64,000 nt of DNA, taken from Acidobacteriota bacterium. GTDB taxonomy: Bacteria; Acidobacteriota; Blastocatellia; Pyrinomonadales; Pyrinomonadaceae. Below the pieces are notes generated by a model. It had not been told where the DNA came from. It saw only the letters and a list, made by a program, of their open reading frames with translations, and searched no databases. Below are positions 28,044 to 36,849 of the stretch, one piece after another (within the stretch, counting starts at the first letter, position 1; each line of letters opens with the position of its first letter). Both the position numbers and the translations under genes were made by a program. The DNA lies in NCBI GenBank assembly GCA_003697135.1, contig RFGC01000035.1, positions 186,001 through 250,000 of the forward strand. Reading direction: 5' to 3'.

Positions 28044-28247
28044 CGTGTTACGTAGAAAATACGAATTATACTCTTATCACGTCAAATAAGAAAAATTTCT
28101 CTTACTAACTATTGAACCACCTCAGCAAAAAAATTCAAACAGAAGGCAAAATAAGAGTGTCTTCATCGTTATATGAGTTATAATGATTTACAAAGTTTTT
28201 GGATTCATGAGTTTTTTGTCAATTTTGTTAGAATACTGTAGAAACCT

Positions 28248-30746
28248 ATGAACAAAGAAAGAGACGAACGGTTATTGCCTTTACCCAAAGAAATTCAGGA
28301 GTATGAATTAACATCAAGGTATTATCCTTCCTATGGTGGTAGCACAGAGCTAGTTGAACAAAGATTCGATCCGCGTGAGTATTTGATAATCATCTATAAG
28401 CGTCTTCCGATGATAATTGCTTTGGTCGTTATAGTCACTTCATTAGTTGCTTTCTACATGTATCGGCAGCCTTCAATATACGAAGCAAGAGCAGTCTTAC
28501 TCATAGAACCTCGCAGGCCGAAGATACAATCCAAAGATACGATTAACATAAACTTTGGCTATGACATGAACTACTACAACACTCAGGAAAAGCTACTTGA
28601 AAGTCCTGAGCTGATAAAAGAAGCAGTTATAAAACTCGGTCTTTATCGAAATCCAGAGCTTTTCAAAGGGCAAGGTCGAGGAGTTATAGCTTCCATAAAA
28701 TCACTTTTTAGTGGCGGAAGCGATGAACCTTCAAAAACTCAATCACTACCCGTTTTATCTGAAAATAACGACGAAGGTTTTTCATCAGAAGAAATAAAGC
28801 TGTCACCTGAAGAAAGGTTAAGAGTGGAACGGATAACCGCTTCCCTAGCAGGTTCGGTTGATGCCATTCAAGAAGAACGAACAAATCTTTTTTCGGTAAA
28901 GGTTGTCCATACTAATCCAGAGCTTGCGGCTAGATTAGCTAATGCAATAGTGGGGGTTTACATTGATAGAGCCGCCAGAAGAGAAGTAGAGGGAACGAGA
29001 AAGTCACTAGAAGACCTCACCAAATCAATAGAAGAGCTTAAGGAAAACATTGCACAACTTGAACAGCAAAGAATTGAAGAAATGAAAAGCAGCGGCCTTC
29101 CACTTGCCGAAAAGGGACAAGAACTAGCAGCTAGCATCCTAGAACAAAAAAGCACCGAATGGCTCAAAGCTGAAGCTGAAAGAAGAGCGATAGAACAGCA
29201 ATATAGAACTGCTGTCGAAGTGGCTAAAAAAGGCGAGATTTTATCGGTTGCTTCAGATAACAAGTTTATAATCACTGCTAGAGAACAGCAGCTAAAATTG
29301 AAAAAAGATTCCGAAGCTAGACTCGAAGACATAGAAGGCCAAATTGAAAAAGCTGAGAAAGAAAAGGCAGCGCTTTTAGCAAGATATACAGAGGAACATC
29401 CTTCAGTTAAACAAATCGAAGCGCAGATTCAACAGCTAAGAGAAACGAAAGAAAAAGTCAAGAACGAAGTTGAGAAAAAATTGGAACTCGAAAGCAAATT
29501 ACTAGAGCAAAGAGCACAAAAAGAACTTCTAACGGCTTTATCTGCACAACTCAATGCAGCAAAACAAAAAGAAGAACAAGCAAGAGCATCTTATCTGGCC
29601 GAGGTCGAAAGGTCAAATCAACAAGGTCAGGCTGGTATGCGCTTGAAAACACTAACACAAGCGATTGATACAAATCGTGAACTGTTGAATACATACATTC
29701 AAAGGCAAAAAGAATTGGAACTGGCTATCAGTTCATCAAGACCCGATAACATCTCAATAGCAACAGAAGCCACAAAACCCGATGCACCAATCGGGCCACA
29801 GCGCAACCGTAACATTCTGCTAGCTTTCCTAGCCTCTCTTTTTGTCGGAATAGGTTTAGCTTTTCTGTTCGATTACCTCGATGATTCGGTTCGCACGGTT
29901 GATGATGTTACTAAGCATCTTGGATTGCCGACCTTGGCTATAATACCTGAAGCAACTGCATCGAAAAAAACCAAGCTCTTACCAGCAGGAGAAAAAGAGC
30001 AAAGTTCCTCTGTGGCTTTGGTTACGCTTTCCAGCAAACAATCTCCGTTAGCAGAAGCTTTCAGGCATTTGAGAACATCTTTGCTTTTCTCTTCAGCAGG
30101 AAAGCCACCACAAACGATTCTCATAACTTCATCGCAACCTGCTGAAGGAAAAACAACAACAGCAATCAATACGGCTATTGCTTTAGCTCAGTCCGGTGCA
30201 GACGTCGTTTTAATCGACTGCGATCTTAGAAGACCAAGAATCCACGAGCATCTATCACTATCCAACAAAACAGGACTCACAAACTATCTTTCAGGCGATC
30301 AATCACTCGAAGGTTTGCTGAAGCCTATTCCCGAACTGCCTAATTTGAAAGTCATAACCAGTGGTCCCATACCACCCAATCCAGCAGAGTTACTTGGTTC
30401 AGATGAAATGAAAGCTCTTTTGAACTTTTTGAAAACCAACTTCAAGCACGTGATATTGGATTCTCCACCAGCAATTTCATTTGCCGATGCCGCTATTCTC
30501 TCAACAATAGTTGATGGAGTCGTGATAGTTGCTATGTCAGGTAAGAGTTCAATGAATCTGATGAAACGCTTCAAACAAAGACTCATAAGCATCGGTGCAA
30601 GAATATACGGTGTCGTTTTGAACGGCGTCAAACCTTCATCCCTTGAATACAGCTATTACGGATACTATTACGGCTACTACGGTTACTATGGCTCTTCTGA
30701 AAAAGACGATGATGTTTTTGAAGAAAAAAATGGAAAGGAAGGCTGA
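28248..30746 (+). CDS. Polysaccharide co-polymerase with tyrosine autokinase domain (Wzc/ExoP-like)
   Basis: This 832-residue inner-membrane protein has a cytoplasmic N-terminus and a first helix near residues 52-72 (MIIALVVIVTSLVAFYMY). A Wzz domain and long periplasmic coiled coil (about 240-500, rich in Glu/Lys/Gln) follow, with a second helix near 520-545. The BY-kinase domain has Walker A SSQPAEGKTTT near 628, Walker A' VLIDCDLRRPRIH and Walker B VILDSPPAISFADA. The tail from about 800 is a tyrosine cluster (YSYYGYYYGYYGYYG), the autophosphorylation site. It controls chain length and export of exopolysaccharide together with a Wza-type channel such as that at 10649. The divergent neighbour is the oxidoreductase, 204 bp away. 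Confidence 0.95.
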   Translation: MNKERDERLLPLPKEIQEYELTSRYYPSYGGSTELVEQRFDPREYLIIIYKRLPMIIALVVIVTSLVAFYMYRQPSIYEARAVLLIEPRRPKIQSKDTININFGYDMNYYNTQEKLLESPELIKEAVIKLGLYRNPELFKGQGRGVIASIKSLFSGGSDEPSKTQSLPVLSENNDEGFSSEEIKLSPEERLRVERITASLAGSVDAIQEERTNLFSVKVVHTNPELAARLANAIVGVYIDRAARREVEGTRKSLEDLTKSIEELKENIAQLEQQRIEEMKSSGLPLAEKGQELAASILEQKSTEWLKAEAERRAIEQQYRTAVEVAKKGEILSVASDNKFIITAREQQLKLKKDSEARLEDIEGQIEKAEKEKAALLARYTEEHPSVKQIEAQIQQLRETKEKVKNEVEKKLELESKLLEQRAQKELLTALSAQLNAAKQKEEQARASYLAEVERSNQQGQAGMRLKTLTQAIDTNRELLNTYIQRQKELELAISSSRPDNISIATEATKPDAPIGPQRNRNILLAFLASLFVGIGLAFLFDYLDDSVRTVDDVTKHLGLPTLAIIPEATASKKTKLLPAGEKEQSSSVALVTLSSKQSPLAEAFRHLRTSLLFSSAGKPPQTILITSSQPAEGKTTTAINTAIALAQSGADVVLIDCDLRRPRIHEHLSLSNKTGLTNYLSGDQSLEGLLKPIPELPNLKVITSGPIPPNPAELLGSDEMKALLNFLKTNFKHVILDSPPAISFADAAILSTIVDGVVIVAMSGKSSMNLMKRFKQRLISIGARIYGVVLNGVKPSSLEYSYYGYYYGYYGYYGSSEKDDDVFEEKNGKEG

Positions 30747-30967
30747 AAAGTCTTCTGTTCTTTGCAGCATTAGCTGTAAAATCCCAAAACTTTAGACCCA
30801 CTAACTGGTGAAAGTTTAGAAAACACCAATATAGTCGTATGGTTTACTTTAGGAGTAACACATATTCCGCGCCCCGAAGAATAGCTTGTAATGCCCGTCT
30901 CGAAAGCTGGTTTCAAAATCATTCCTGCTGGCTTTTTCGACCAAAATCCAGGTTTGGGGATTCCAAA

Positions 30968-31900
30968 ATGAGGTTCAAATTTCCGATACACAGGAAAATA
31001 AAGTCGTTTTTTGTATTGTCTCTTGCTTTGTTTCTTGGTTTCGGATTCGCATTGGCGCAAAAAACTACCAAAAGAATTACGTCGCCGATGCCTGAATCGC
31101 TCGATGAGCGAATCAAGAAAGAAATTGCGGGATTTCAAGGTAGTGTTTATATCTATGCCAAAAACATAGACAACGGTAAAACTTACGAACTGCGGGCAGA
31201 TGAAAGAGTTAGGACTGCCAGCACAATAAAATTGCCGATAATGGTTGAGGTTTTTGCACAAGTCGCAGAAGGAAAGCTCAAATGGGATGAAAAATTTGTT
31301 TTGAAAAACAAAATCAGTGGTTCAGGCATTCTGGGAGAATTCACTGAAGGCACAGAACTAGACTTGAAAACCCTGGTTAATCTGATGATAGTTGTCTCCG
31401 ATAACACAGCAACTAACATGATTCTTGATAGAATCACTACCGATGCCGTTAATGAAAGAATGGAAAAACTCGGTTTCCAACACATTCGTTCTTTGAGAAA
31501 GATCGGTGGCGGTGGAGAAGCGAAAATAATTGACGAAGGCACAAACAGGCTTTTCGGAATCGGTGTTGCAACAATGCGTGAGATGGGCAGGCTTCTCGAA
31601 ATGATTGAGAGAAAAGAAATCATCTCAAAAGAAGCCTGCAAAGAAATGATAGAAATCCTGAGACGCCAACAATACACCGACGGACTCGGTAGAGGCTTAC
31701 TTGAAACGACTCCAATAGCTTCAAAATCAGGCACACTCGACCGTTTAAGAAGCGATGTCGGAATAATCTACACACGCAAAGGAAGAATCGTTATGGCAAT
31801 CACAGTTGACGATATGCCGTTTGTTGATTACAGCTTTGAAAATCCAGGCTTAAAACTGATATGGCGATTATCTCAAATTCTACAGGAAGGATTAAAATAA
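30968..31900 (+). CDS. Class A beta-lactamase-fold serine hydrolase, lacking the Glu166 motif
   Basis: This 310-residue exported protein has a signal peptide (ending LGFGFALAQ). The penicillin-recognising core shows STIK (nucleophile Ser and Lys), SDNTATN (SDN motif) and KSGT. At the position of the class A ExxLN omega loop the sequence is Gly-rich (IGGGGEAKI), so the deacylating Glu appears absent. It is therefore more likely a transpeptidase- or esterase-like relative than a resistance enzyme. I chose ATG 30968 because it begins the signal peptide and follows GGGGA. The open frame continues upstream to an ATG at 30839, which would add 43 residues of non-signal sequence. Confidence 0.85.
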   Translation: MRFKFPIHRKIKSFFVLSLALFLGFGFALAQKTTKRITSPMPESLDERIKKEIAGFQGSVYIYAKNIDNGKTYELRADERVRTASTIKLPIMVEVFAQVAEGKLKWDEKFVLKNKISGSGILGEFTEGTELDLKTLVNLMIVVSDNTATNMILDRITTDAVNERMEKLGFQHIRSLRKIGGGGEAKIIDEGTNRLFGIGVATMREMGRLLEMIERKEIISKEACKEMIEILRRQQYTDGLGRGLLETTPIASKSGTLDRLRSDVGIIYTRKGRIVMAITVDDMPFVDYSFENPGLKLIWRLSQILQEGLK

Positions 31901-31973
31901 TTCAGCTTCTGGTTAGAAAATTCAAACATTTAGAATCTTGTTCAAGCAATCTTTACTGAGAAATCGGAGCCTT

Positions 31974-32444
31974 TTACATTGGTGGCAAAGGTGCTTTGAT
32001 TCTAGGACCTCGTTGACGAAATTGACGGAACTTTTCAAGTTGTTCAGCGGTTAAGATTTTACGAAATTCTAACTCAAGCTGGATTCTGAGCCTTGTGACT
32101 TCAGCTTGTGCAACTTGCAATTTTTGAAGTTTCTCCGTTACAACGGCTTCGTTCACTTCATCAGCATATATGGCTTCGTCAAGCTCACGATTGGCTTCTC
32201 TGAGCTTAGCAACAGCTTGTCGGAGTGCTGGCCGCATTTTTTGATTCACCGCACGAATTTTCTGAATCTGTTCTTGAGTCAGCCCAAGTTCTTGCAGAAC
32301 TTTCCCTGAAAGTCTTTTTGGCTGAGTCACCTCTTTTCTCGGCGGCTCGACTAAGTTATTCTCTCCTCGTTGCGCCAACGCATTCAACGCAATGATAAGT
32401 AAAGCGAATACAATAACGAAAACTCTAACTGCAAAAGCTTTCAT
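31974..32444 (-). CDS. Spy/CpxP-family periplasmic LTxxQ protein
   Basis: This 156-residue exported helical protein has a signal peptide (ending LNALAQ), then two LTxxQ motifs (LGLTQEQIQKI and ILTAEQLEKF) framing long amphipathic helices rich in Arg, Ala and Glu, the Spy/CpxP/CnrX signature. Family members chaperone misfolded periplasmic proteins or sense metals and modulate envelope stress regulators. It is the third gene of the sigma/anti-sigma operon. ATG 32444 is preferred; the frame also starts at TTG 32456, overlapping the anti-sigma stop. GGAGGA of the anti-sigma C-terminus lies just upstream. Confidence 0.87.
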   Translation of the reverse strand: MKAFAVRVFVIVFALLIIALNALAQRGENNLVEPPRKEVTQPKRLSGKVLQELGLTQEQIQKIRAVNQKMRPALRQAVAKLREANRELDEAIYADEVNEAVVTEKLQKLQVAQAEVTRLRIQLELEFRKILTAEQLEKFRQFRQRGPRIKAPLPPM

Positions 32445-32452
32445 GACCTTTG

Positions 32453-33136
32453 TCAAATTCCTCCTATTTCATCGAATATATCAACAAGTCTAATTCTTTC
32501 TTCCTGAAAATCTGGTAAATCTATTAAATCTTCCTCTATTGGTTTCGATCTATTCAACCGGTTTCCTTTTTTCTTCAGCTGAGGCTTCGGCTTTATTTTA
32601 ACTTCATTTTGCCTCTTTTCTACGTTATTGGTTGTGCTTCTATCTTGCAATGATGCTCCATCATCATAAATTTCCTTTTCTTCTTCCGTTAATTCTTCTT
32701 TTACAACAGTTGCAGATTCTCTTACTGAAGCTAACTCTTTTTGAACGTTCTCATCGAAAAGCGCTATTTCTTCGCCGCTCTGGCTAGTAAAGAAAACCAA
32801 CCCCAAAGCTATCAAAAGACAAACCGAAGCCAAAACAATCCATCTCCGAAGAAATAGTCTTTCCCAAAATTCACTTAAAACTGACGCTATTTGTCCAGCG
32901 TGACTCTTGGAAATCTCAATCTTTGGCAACGTTAAATGCTCGAAATCATTTTGACGCCATTCAGAAAGAGCAAATCTCACTTCGTCGAAGGCTCTGAGTT
33001 CGTTAAAGCAAACCTTACAAGCTTGAAGATGACCTTCAAACTCCTCTCTTTCGGTCTCTTCAAGCTCATCGTAAAGATACGAAACCAATTTTTCACCGAA
33101 TCCACAATCTCTTATCTCAAAATTATGATTCTTCAT
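32453..33136 (-). CDS. Zinc-finger anti-sigma factor, single membrane span
   Basis: This 227-residue protein has an N-terminal ZAS domain (residues 10-55) with GHLQACKVCFNE, giving the His-x3-Cys-x2-Cys zinc motif. A linker leads to one membrane helix (about 92-114, WIVLASVCLLIALGLVFFTS) and a charged C-terminal region that would be periplasmic and disordered (KIKPKPQLKKKGNRLNRSKP). The ZAS domain sequesters the ECF sigma factor encoded just upstream. Its start overlaps the sigma stop (ATGA) and its stop abuts the Spy-like gene, so all three are coupled. Confidence 0.9.
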   Translation of the reverse strand: MKNHNFEIRDCGFGEKLVSYLYDELEETEREEFEGHLQACKVCFNELRAFDEVRFALSEWRQNDFEHLTLPKIEISKSHAGQIASVLSEFWERLFLRRWIVLASVCLLIALGLVFFTSQSGEEIALFDENVQKELASVRESATVVKEELTEEEKEIYDDGASLQDRSTTNNVEKRQNEVKIKPKPQLKKKGNRLNRSKPIEEDLIDLPDFQEERIRLVDIFDEIGGI

Positions 33137-33747
33137 AACACCTCTAAAGGCTTTTCTTCTAATTTTTTACGAAGTTGTTTCAGAGCCGTATAAAGCCGAC
33201 TCTTTACAGTGCTGAGTGGAATGCCTAAAGTCTCAGAGATTTCCTGAAACGTCATGTCCTCAAATTCTTTCATAATAACCACCTGCTTTAACTCAAATGG
33301 CAACGCATTCACAGCTTTTCTAACCATCCTTATTCGCTCTTCTCTTTCCAAGCTCCGAACAGGCGAGAACCCATCATTTTCAGCCGAATGTTCTACAGTA
33401 GCAGGATTTTTTTTAATCTCTTCCTCAAGAGAATCCTCGCTACGCCTTTTCAAAGTTCTTTGCTTTGTCAGGCATTGATTTACAGCAATTCGATGAAGCC
33501 ATGATGAAACCTTCGCCTCACCGCGAAAGCTCGATAAATTCTTGTAAGCAAGAATAAAAGTTTCCTGCACAGCATCGCGAGCCGATTCCTCGCATCCCAA
33601 AATACCATAACAAAGAGCAAAAATTTTTCGTTCCCATCTTTTGACTATTTCATTGAAGGCTTCCTGATCGCCCTTAACTGCTTCCCTGACGAGTTGCTCA
33701 TCGTTTGCGTATGCCATTACTGGAAGAACTCTCAAACAAAGTTGCAT
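33133..33747 (-). CDS. ECF-type RNA polymerase sigma factor
   Basis: This 204-residue sigma-70 factor has region 2 at about residues 25-95 (VKRWERKIFALCYGILG, then DAVQETFILAYKNLSSFRGEAKVSSWLHRIAVNQC) and region 4 at about 135-190 (LPFELKQVVIMKEFEDMTFQEISETLGIPLSTVKSRLYTALKQLR-type helix-turn-helix). Regions 1 and 3 are absent, as in ECF factors. It should drive an envelope-stress regulon held in check by the adjacent anti-sigma factor. ATG 33747 is taken; ATG 33717 (MAYANDEQ) is an equally credible start, since neither has a clear ribosome site. Confidence 0.95.
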   Translation of the reverse strand: MQLCLRVLPVMAYANDEQLVREAVKGDQEAFNEIVKRWERKIFALCYGILGCEESARDAVQETFILAYKNLSSFRGEAKVSSWLHRIAVNQCLTKQRTLKRRSEDSLEEEIKKNPATVEHSAENDGFSPVRSLEREERIRMVRKAVNALPFELKQVVIMKEFEDMTFQEISETLGIPLSTVKSRLYTALKQLRKKLEEKPLEVL

Positions 33748-33788
33748 CTTGACTTCACCGATTCTTTAGACGCAACTGCCTTAAAGAT

Positions 33789-33862
33789 AGTCTGAAAAGT
33801 TAGACACCGATGAAATTAAGTCCATTCAACACACCTTTGCCTGCCAGATTAACTTTCAGACT
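33789..33862. repeat. Inverted repeat upstream of the ECF sigma gene
   Basis: AGTCTGAAAAGTTA (33789-33802) is complementary to TAACTTTCAGACT (33850-33862) with one bulged A, separated by 47 bases. It lies between the TPR gene and the sigma gene, both on the minus strand, and is not followed by a T run, so it does not look like an intrinsic terminator. It could be an operator pair or a stem in the sigma-gene leader. Confidence 0.45.
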
Positions 33863-33926
33863 CTCAAAAACTCAATTTCACAGAGATAACACACAAACGA
33901 AAAATCTCATCTTTGTCGGAATGACT

Positions 33927-35267
33927 TCACAAAGGCGTTCTTTGAGTTAAAAAACTTGCACTAGCATTCAGCCCAATCCAACTTAAAATACTGAATGCTG
34001 ATAAAGTCCAGCCAATTGCACCTAGCGATTGTTCATAAAAAGAGCCTAAAACAATAAAGGGGAATCCCATCAAAAAAGCCCATACAGCAAGCTTTTTCCC
34101 AAAGTGAATTTTTTCAAGCCAGCTTACTCGGCTTATCTCCTTTTCCATGTAAGTTAAATCGGAATTTAATCTGCTAAAGTAAGCAATTTCTCTGGAAATC
34201 CATTCTCTTAATGCATCAACTCTGGTGATTCTTTGTGCCGCCATCAAATAGTGAATCACACGAGCAACCTTACCCTCTCTGAGTGCAGTCTCCGCCAAAC
34301 CTAAAAACGCACGATAGTTTTCTGCATCTTTTTCCAAAACCATATGGAACGTTCTTTTAGCTTCATTGAGATCGCCGTTTTTAAGATAAGTTTCTGCTAT
34401 GTAGGTCAAAATTTCAGCATTATCCTTCCCGTAGATTCTCGATAAACGCAGATAGCGTTTCGCCTTCTTTGCAGATTCCTGATCTTTTTCTGATTCTGCA
34501 AAAAGTTGAAGACAGAGTGCATACTCAAAGCAAAGCCAAGCATCTTTGGGCTTCAATGTCAAAGCACGTCGGAAGGCCTCAATAGCTTGCGGTAAGTAAC
34601 CTAAAATCTTCAATTCATTTGCAACTTTGCGCAATCTTTTAACTTTAAGTGTCTCATCTGAATTTGGTAGCATTTGAGTCTCGTCATTACGGTTGTTCAG
34701 GATTAACAGGTCAAACCGCAAAGTTTCTCTAAGGTGTTCTGGAAATAACTTCAAAGCCCTTGCTTCCGCAAGAACTTCTTCCTGGTTAGTTGCATATTTA
34801 CTGAGTTCAAGAGACGCAAAATCCAGAACCTCTCTGTGGATAGCAGAAACCAGAGCCTTTAGGAAAGCACGATATTTATTGTTCTCACTCGAAATGAAAA
34901 TCAGACGAGACTCGAAACTGCAAATCATTGTTTTGTAGGTAAAGGAAACTCTCTTTGCTTTCCTCAAAGTTAAAAGTGGGCTGGTCTCAACTTGGTTTAT
35001 TGAATCTACGCTGATTTTGGTTTTTCGTCCGTTAATGTATGCCCAGAGTCTCGGAAATATGCCTGTTCTAGAGATGCTTTGCCCATCAAAGACAATCTTG
35101 TCTGTTATCGAGAGCATCAAAACAGAAAGAAAAGCAAAAACAAAAAGCAGCAAAGCTAACAGAACTTTTTCAATGTAAAACAAAAAACAAACACCAAAGA
35201 GAGCTACGAAGAAAACAAACAGATAACCGCCGAGCGGTGGCGAAATTTTTAGCTTAAGGTTGTCCAA
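33927..35267 (-). CDS. TPR-containing membrane protein
   Basis: This 446-residue protein has two N-terminal membrane helices (about residues 12-58), a PH-like/bPH2 region with basic strands (about 60-140), then four or so tetratricopeptide repeats (about 205-355: GYLPQAIEAFRRALTLKPKD, NGDLNEAKRTFHMVLEKDAEN). It ends with two membrane helices (about 390-440). It is an inner-membrane scaffold of unknown partner. I recognise no enzyme motif. The following gene on this strand is the ECF sigma factor after 179 bp. Confidence 0.72.
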   Translation of the reverse strand: MDNLKLKISPPLGGYLFVFFVALFGVCFLFYIEKVLLALLLFVFAFLSVLMLSITDKIVFDGQSISRTGIFPRLWAYINGRKTKISVDSINQVETSPLLTLRKAKRVSFTYKTMICSFESRLIFISSENNKYRAFLKALVSAIHREVLDFASLELSKYATNQEEVLAEARALKLFPEHLRETLRFDLLILNNRNDETQMLPNSDETLKVKRLRKVANELKILGYLPQAIEAFRRALTLKPKDAWLCFEYALCLQLFAESEKDQESAKKAKRYLRLSRIYGKDNAEILTYIAETYLKNGDLNEAKRTFHMVLEKDAENYRAFLGLAETALREGKVARVIHYLMAAQRITRVDALREWISREIAYFSRLNSDLTYMEKEISRVSWLEKIHFGKKLAVWAFLMGFPFIVLGSFYEQSLGAIGWTLSAFSILSWIGLNASASFLTQRTPL

Positions 35268-35428
35268 AACTAAAACTCCCTTCCTGCCAACTTCAAACTA
35301 GATAGTTGATTTTTAACATACTTTTTCAAAAAAAGAAATGTTTTTTCAGAAAAAGAAAACCCTCCTGCAAAGCATTCGATAAAATCTGTTAGCATTGGTA
35401 TTCTGCTTTCTCAAACAACGAAAATTGC

Positions 35429-36010
35429 TCAAGGTTTTGTTCTTTCCAATTTGCCTTCTACGAGAGTGTATTTTGAGACTATTTCCTTTGGTGCAAGAGT
35501 TTTAGCTAGACTCCATGTGAAGTCCATTTCAGCTTTAATTGTCGCGGTTGCCATTCGTGTTTCACGGAGCATCAAAAAGCTTCCATAAAAGAGAAACAAG
35601 ATTCCTATAATCCCAATCGGAATAGGCATCCAACGATAGATGTTGAAAAGCCCTGCCGCCGCAATCGTAACACTAGTCAAAATGAAAAAGCATAAACCGT
35701 AATAGAAGGCACTCAAAGCTCCTTGCAGGATTCTTGCCCTGCTTGTCACTTTATCGAGCAAGTTAACCGTTACTTCCAAACGCTTTTCATACAAAGGGAT
35801 CGAATCTTTGTTTTCCGTAGTTATCATCTCGTTAAGTCTTTTCTCAAGTTCTCTGACTCGATCAACAACTCTTCCAAGTCTTGTTGATGTGGAAAGCACA
35901 AGCGAACCGGTTGCAGAAATTAAAAGCGCCGGTGTAATCATTGCAGTAAGAAATTCAACCGTAGAGTTCAAAGCATTGGGATTGACGTTTATCAAATCAC
36001 CTGACGGCAT
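35429..36010 (-). CDS. DUF2721 family membrane protein
   Basis: This 193-residue protein opens with a helix containing LTAMITPALLISATGSLVLSTSTRLGRVVDRVREL, the diagnostic stretch of DUF2721. Two further hydrophobic segments follow (about 92-112 and 117-140). The middle is a charged helical linker likely to form a coiled coil. The family is widespread and has no assigned role. It lies 68 bp after mtgA on the same strand and may be co-transcribed with it and crtI. Confidence 0.85.
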   Translation of the reverse strand: MPSGDLINVNPNALNSTVEFLTAMITPALLISATGSLVLSTSTRLGRVVDRVRELEKRLNEMITTENKDSIPLYEKRLEVTVNLLDKVTSRARILQGALSAFYYGLCFFILTSVTIAAAGLFNIYRWMPIPIGIIGILFLFYGSFLMLRETRMATATIKAEMDFTWSLAKTLAPKEIVSKYTLVEGKLERTKP

Positions 36011-36078
36011 AAGAAAAATTATAACACCCAGGTCTAGAGTCTTAAGCTATTCACAAAAGCAAATAAAGCACCAAAGTT

Positions 36079-36837
36079 TCAAGGGATTTTGACGTGGTTC
36101 AATGAACGCAGAATAATTTTTTGTCTTCTGGCAACTCGTTTTGGATTTTTCTTAGGATTGAAAACATTAAGAGGGGAAGGAATCATTGCGGCAAGGTATG
36201 CCGCTTCAGATGGGGTTAAGTCTGATGCTGATTTTTTGAAATATGTTCTGGCAGCGGCTTCAGCACCGTAAATTCCGTCGCCCCATTCGATTACGTTCAA
36301 GTAAATTTCCAGAATTCTTCTCTTTGAAAGCTCTCGCTCGAGAAAATAAGTTATCACAGCTTCCCGCGCTTTTCTCACAAAGGAACGCTCTTCTGAAAGA
36401 TAAAGATTTTTTGCAAGTTGCTGTGTTATCGTCGAAGCCCCGCGTTTGAAGGAAGGAAGAGAGGGAATCCAATCATTCGGATCATTATCACCTTCTTCTT
36501 TGGCTTCCTTTTCAGCTTCTTTTACCGCTTCATCCCATGCTTTTTGTATAGCCTCCCAGTCAAATCCATGATGTTCGACAAAACGAGCATCTTCACCTGC
36601 AATAACAGCACGCTGAAGATTAGGTGAGATTCTGTCAATCGGTGTCCATATCATAAACTTTTTCGGCTCTCTACCTTCAGCACGTGCTTGCGCGAGTCTC
36701 GCTTCTATAAGCGCTGTCGTGGTCGGATTTTCGTAACGAAGCTTTTTAATGTTCGGAAAAGTTAGGTATTCATAGAGAAGCCATACGAAAAAAGCTCCGA
36801 TAAGCGTTAGAAATGAAATTTTTATCCAATACCACAT
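36079..36837 (-). CDS. mtgA: Monofunctional biosynthetic peptidoglycan transglycosylase
   Basis: This 252-residue GT51 enzyme has an N-terminal membrane anchor (residues 5-25). The glycosyltransferase core includes the catalytic Glu motif AGEDARFVEHHGFDWEAI, RGASTITQQLAKNLYLSEERS, KAREAVITYFLERELSKRRILEIYLNVIEWGDGIYGAEAAA and SEAAYLAAMIPSP. It polymerises lipid II into glycan strands on the outer face of the inner membrane. There is no transpeptidase domain, hence monofunctional. It contains a charged insert (EAVKEAEKEAKEEGDNDPND) between the catalytic Glu and the QQLAKN motif. The start is 12 bp after crtI. Confidence 0.95.
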   Translation of the reverse strand: MWYWIKISFLTLIGAFFVWLLYEYLTFPNIKKLRYENPTTTALIEARLAQARAEGREPKKFMIWTPIDRISPNLQRAVIAGEDARFVEHHGFDWEAIQKAWDEAVKEAEKEAKEEGDNDPNDWIPSLPSFKRGASTITQQLAKNLYLSEERSFVRKAREAVITYFLERELSKRRILEIYLNVIEWGDGIYGAEAAARTYFKKSASDLTPSEAAYLAAMIPSPLNVFNPKKNPKRVARRQKIILRSLNHVKIP

Positions 36838-36849
36838 TGGATTTCCGAA

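Noticed and set aside
28157-28184. Promoter for the Wzc-type gene (TATAAT at 28179-28184)
   Set aside because: The -10 is perfect, but the best-placed -35 (GTGTCT at 28157) matches only three of six bases, so a promoter call would be weak.
30839-30967. Upstream extension of the beta-lactamase-fold gene
   Set aside because: The extra 43 residues are not signal-like and precede a clear signal peptide starting at ATG 30968.
30968-31900. Antibiotic-resistance beta-lactamase
   Set aside because: The deacylation Glu motif is missing; fold membership alone does not support a resistance claim.
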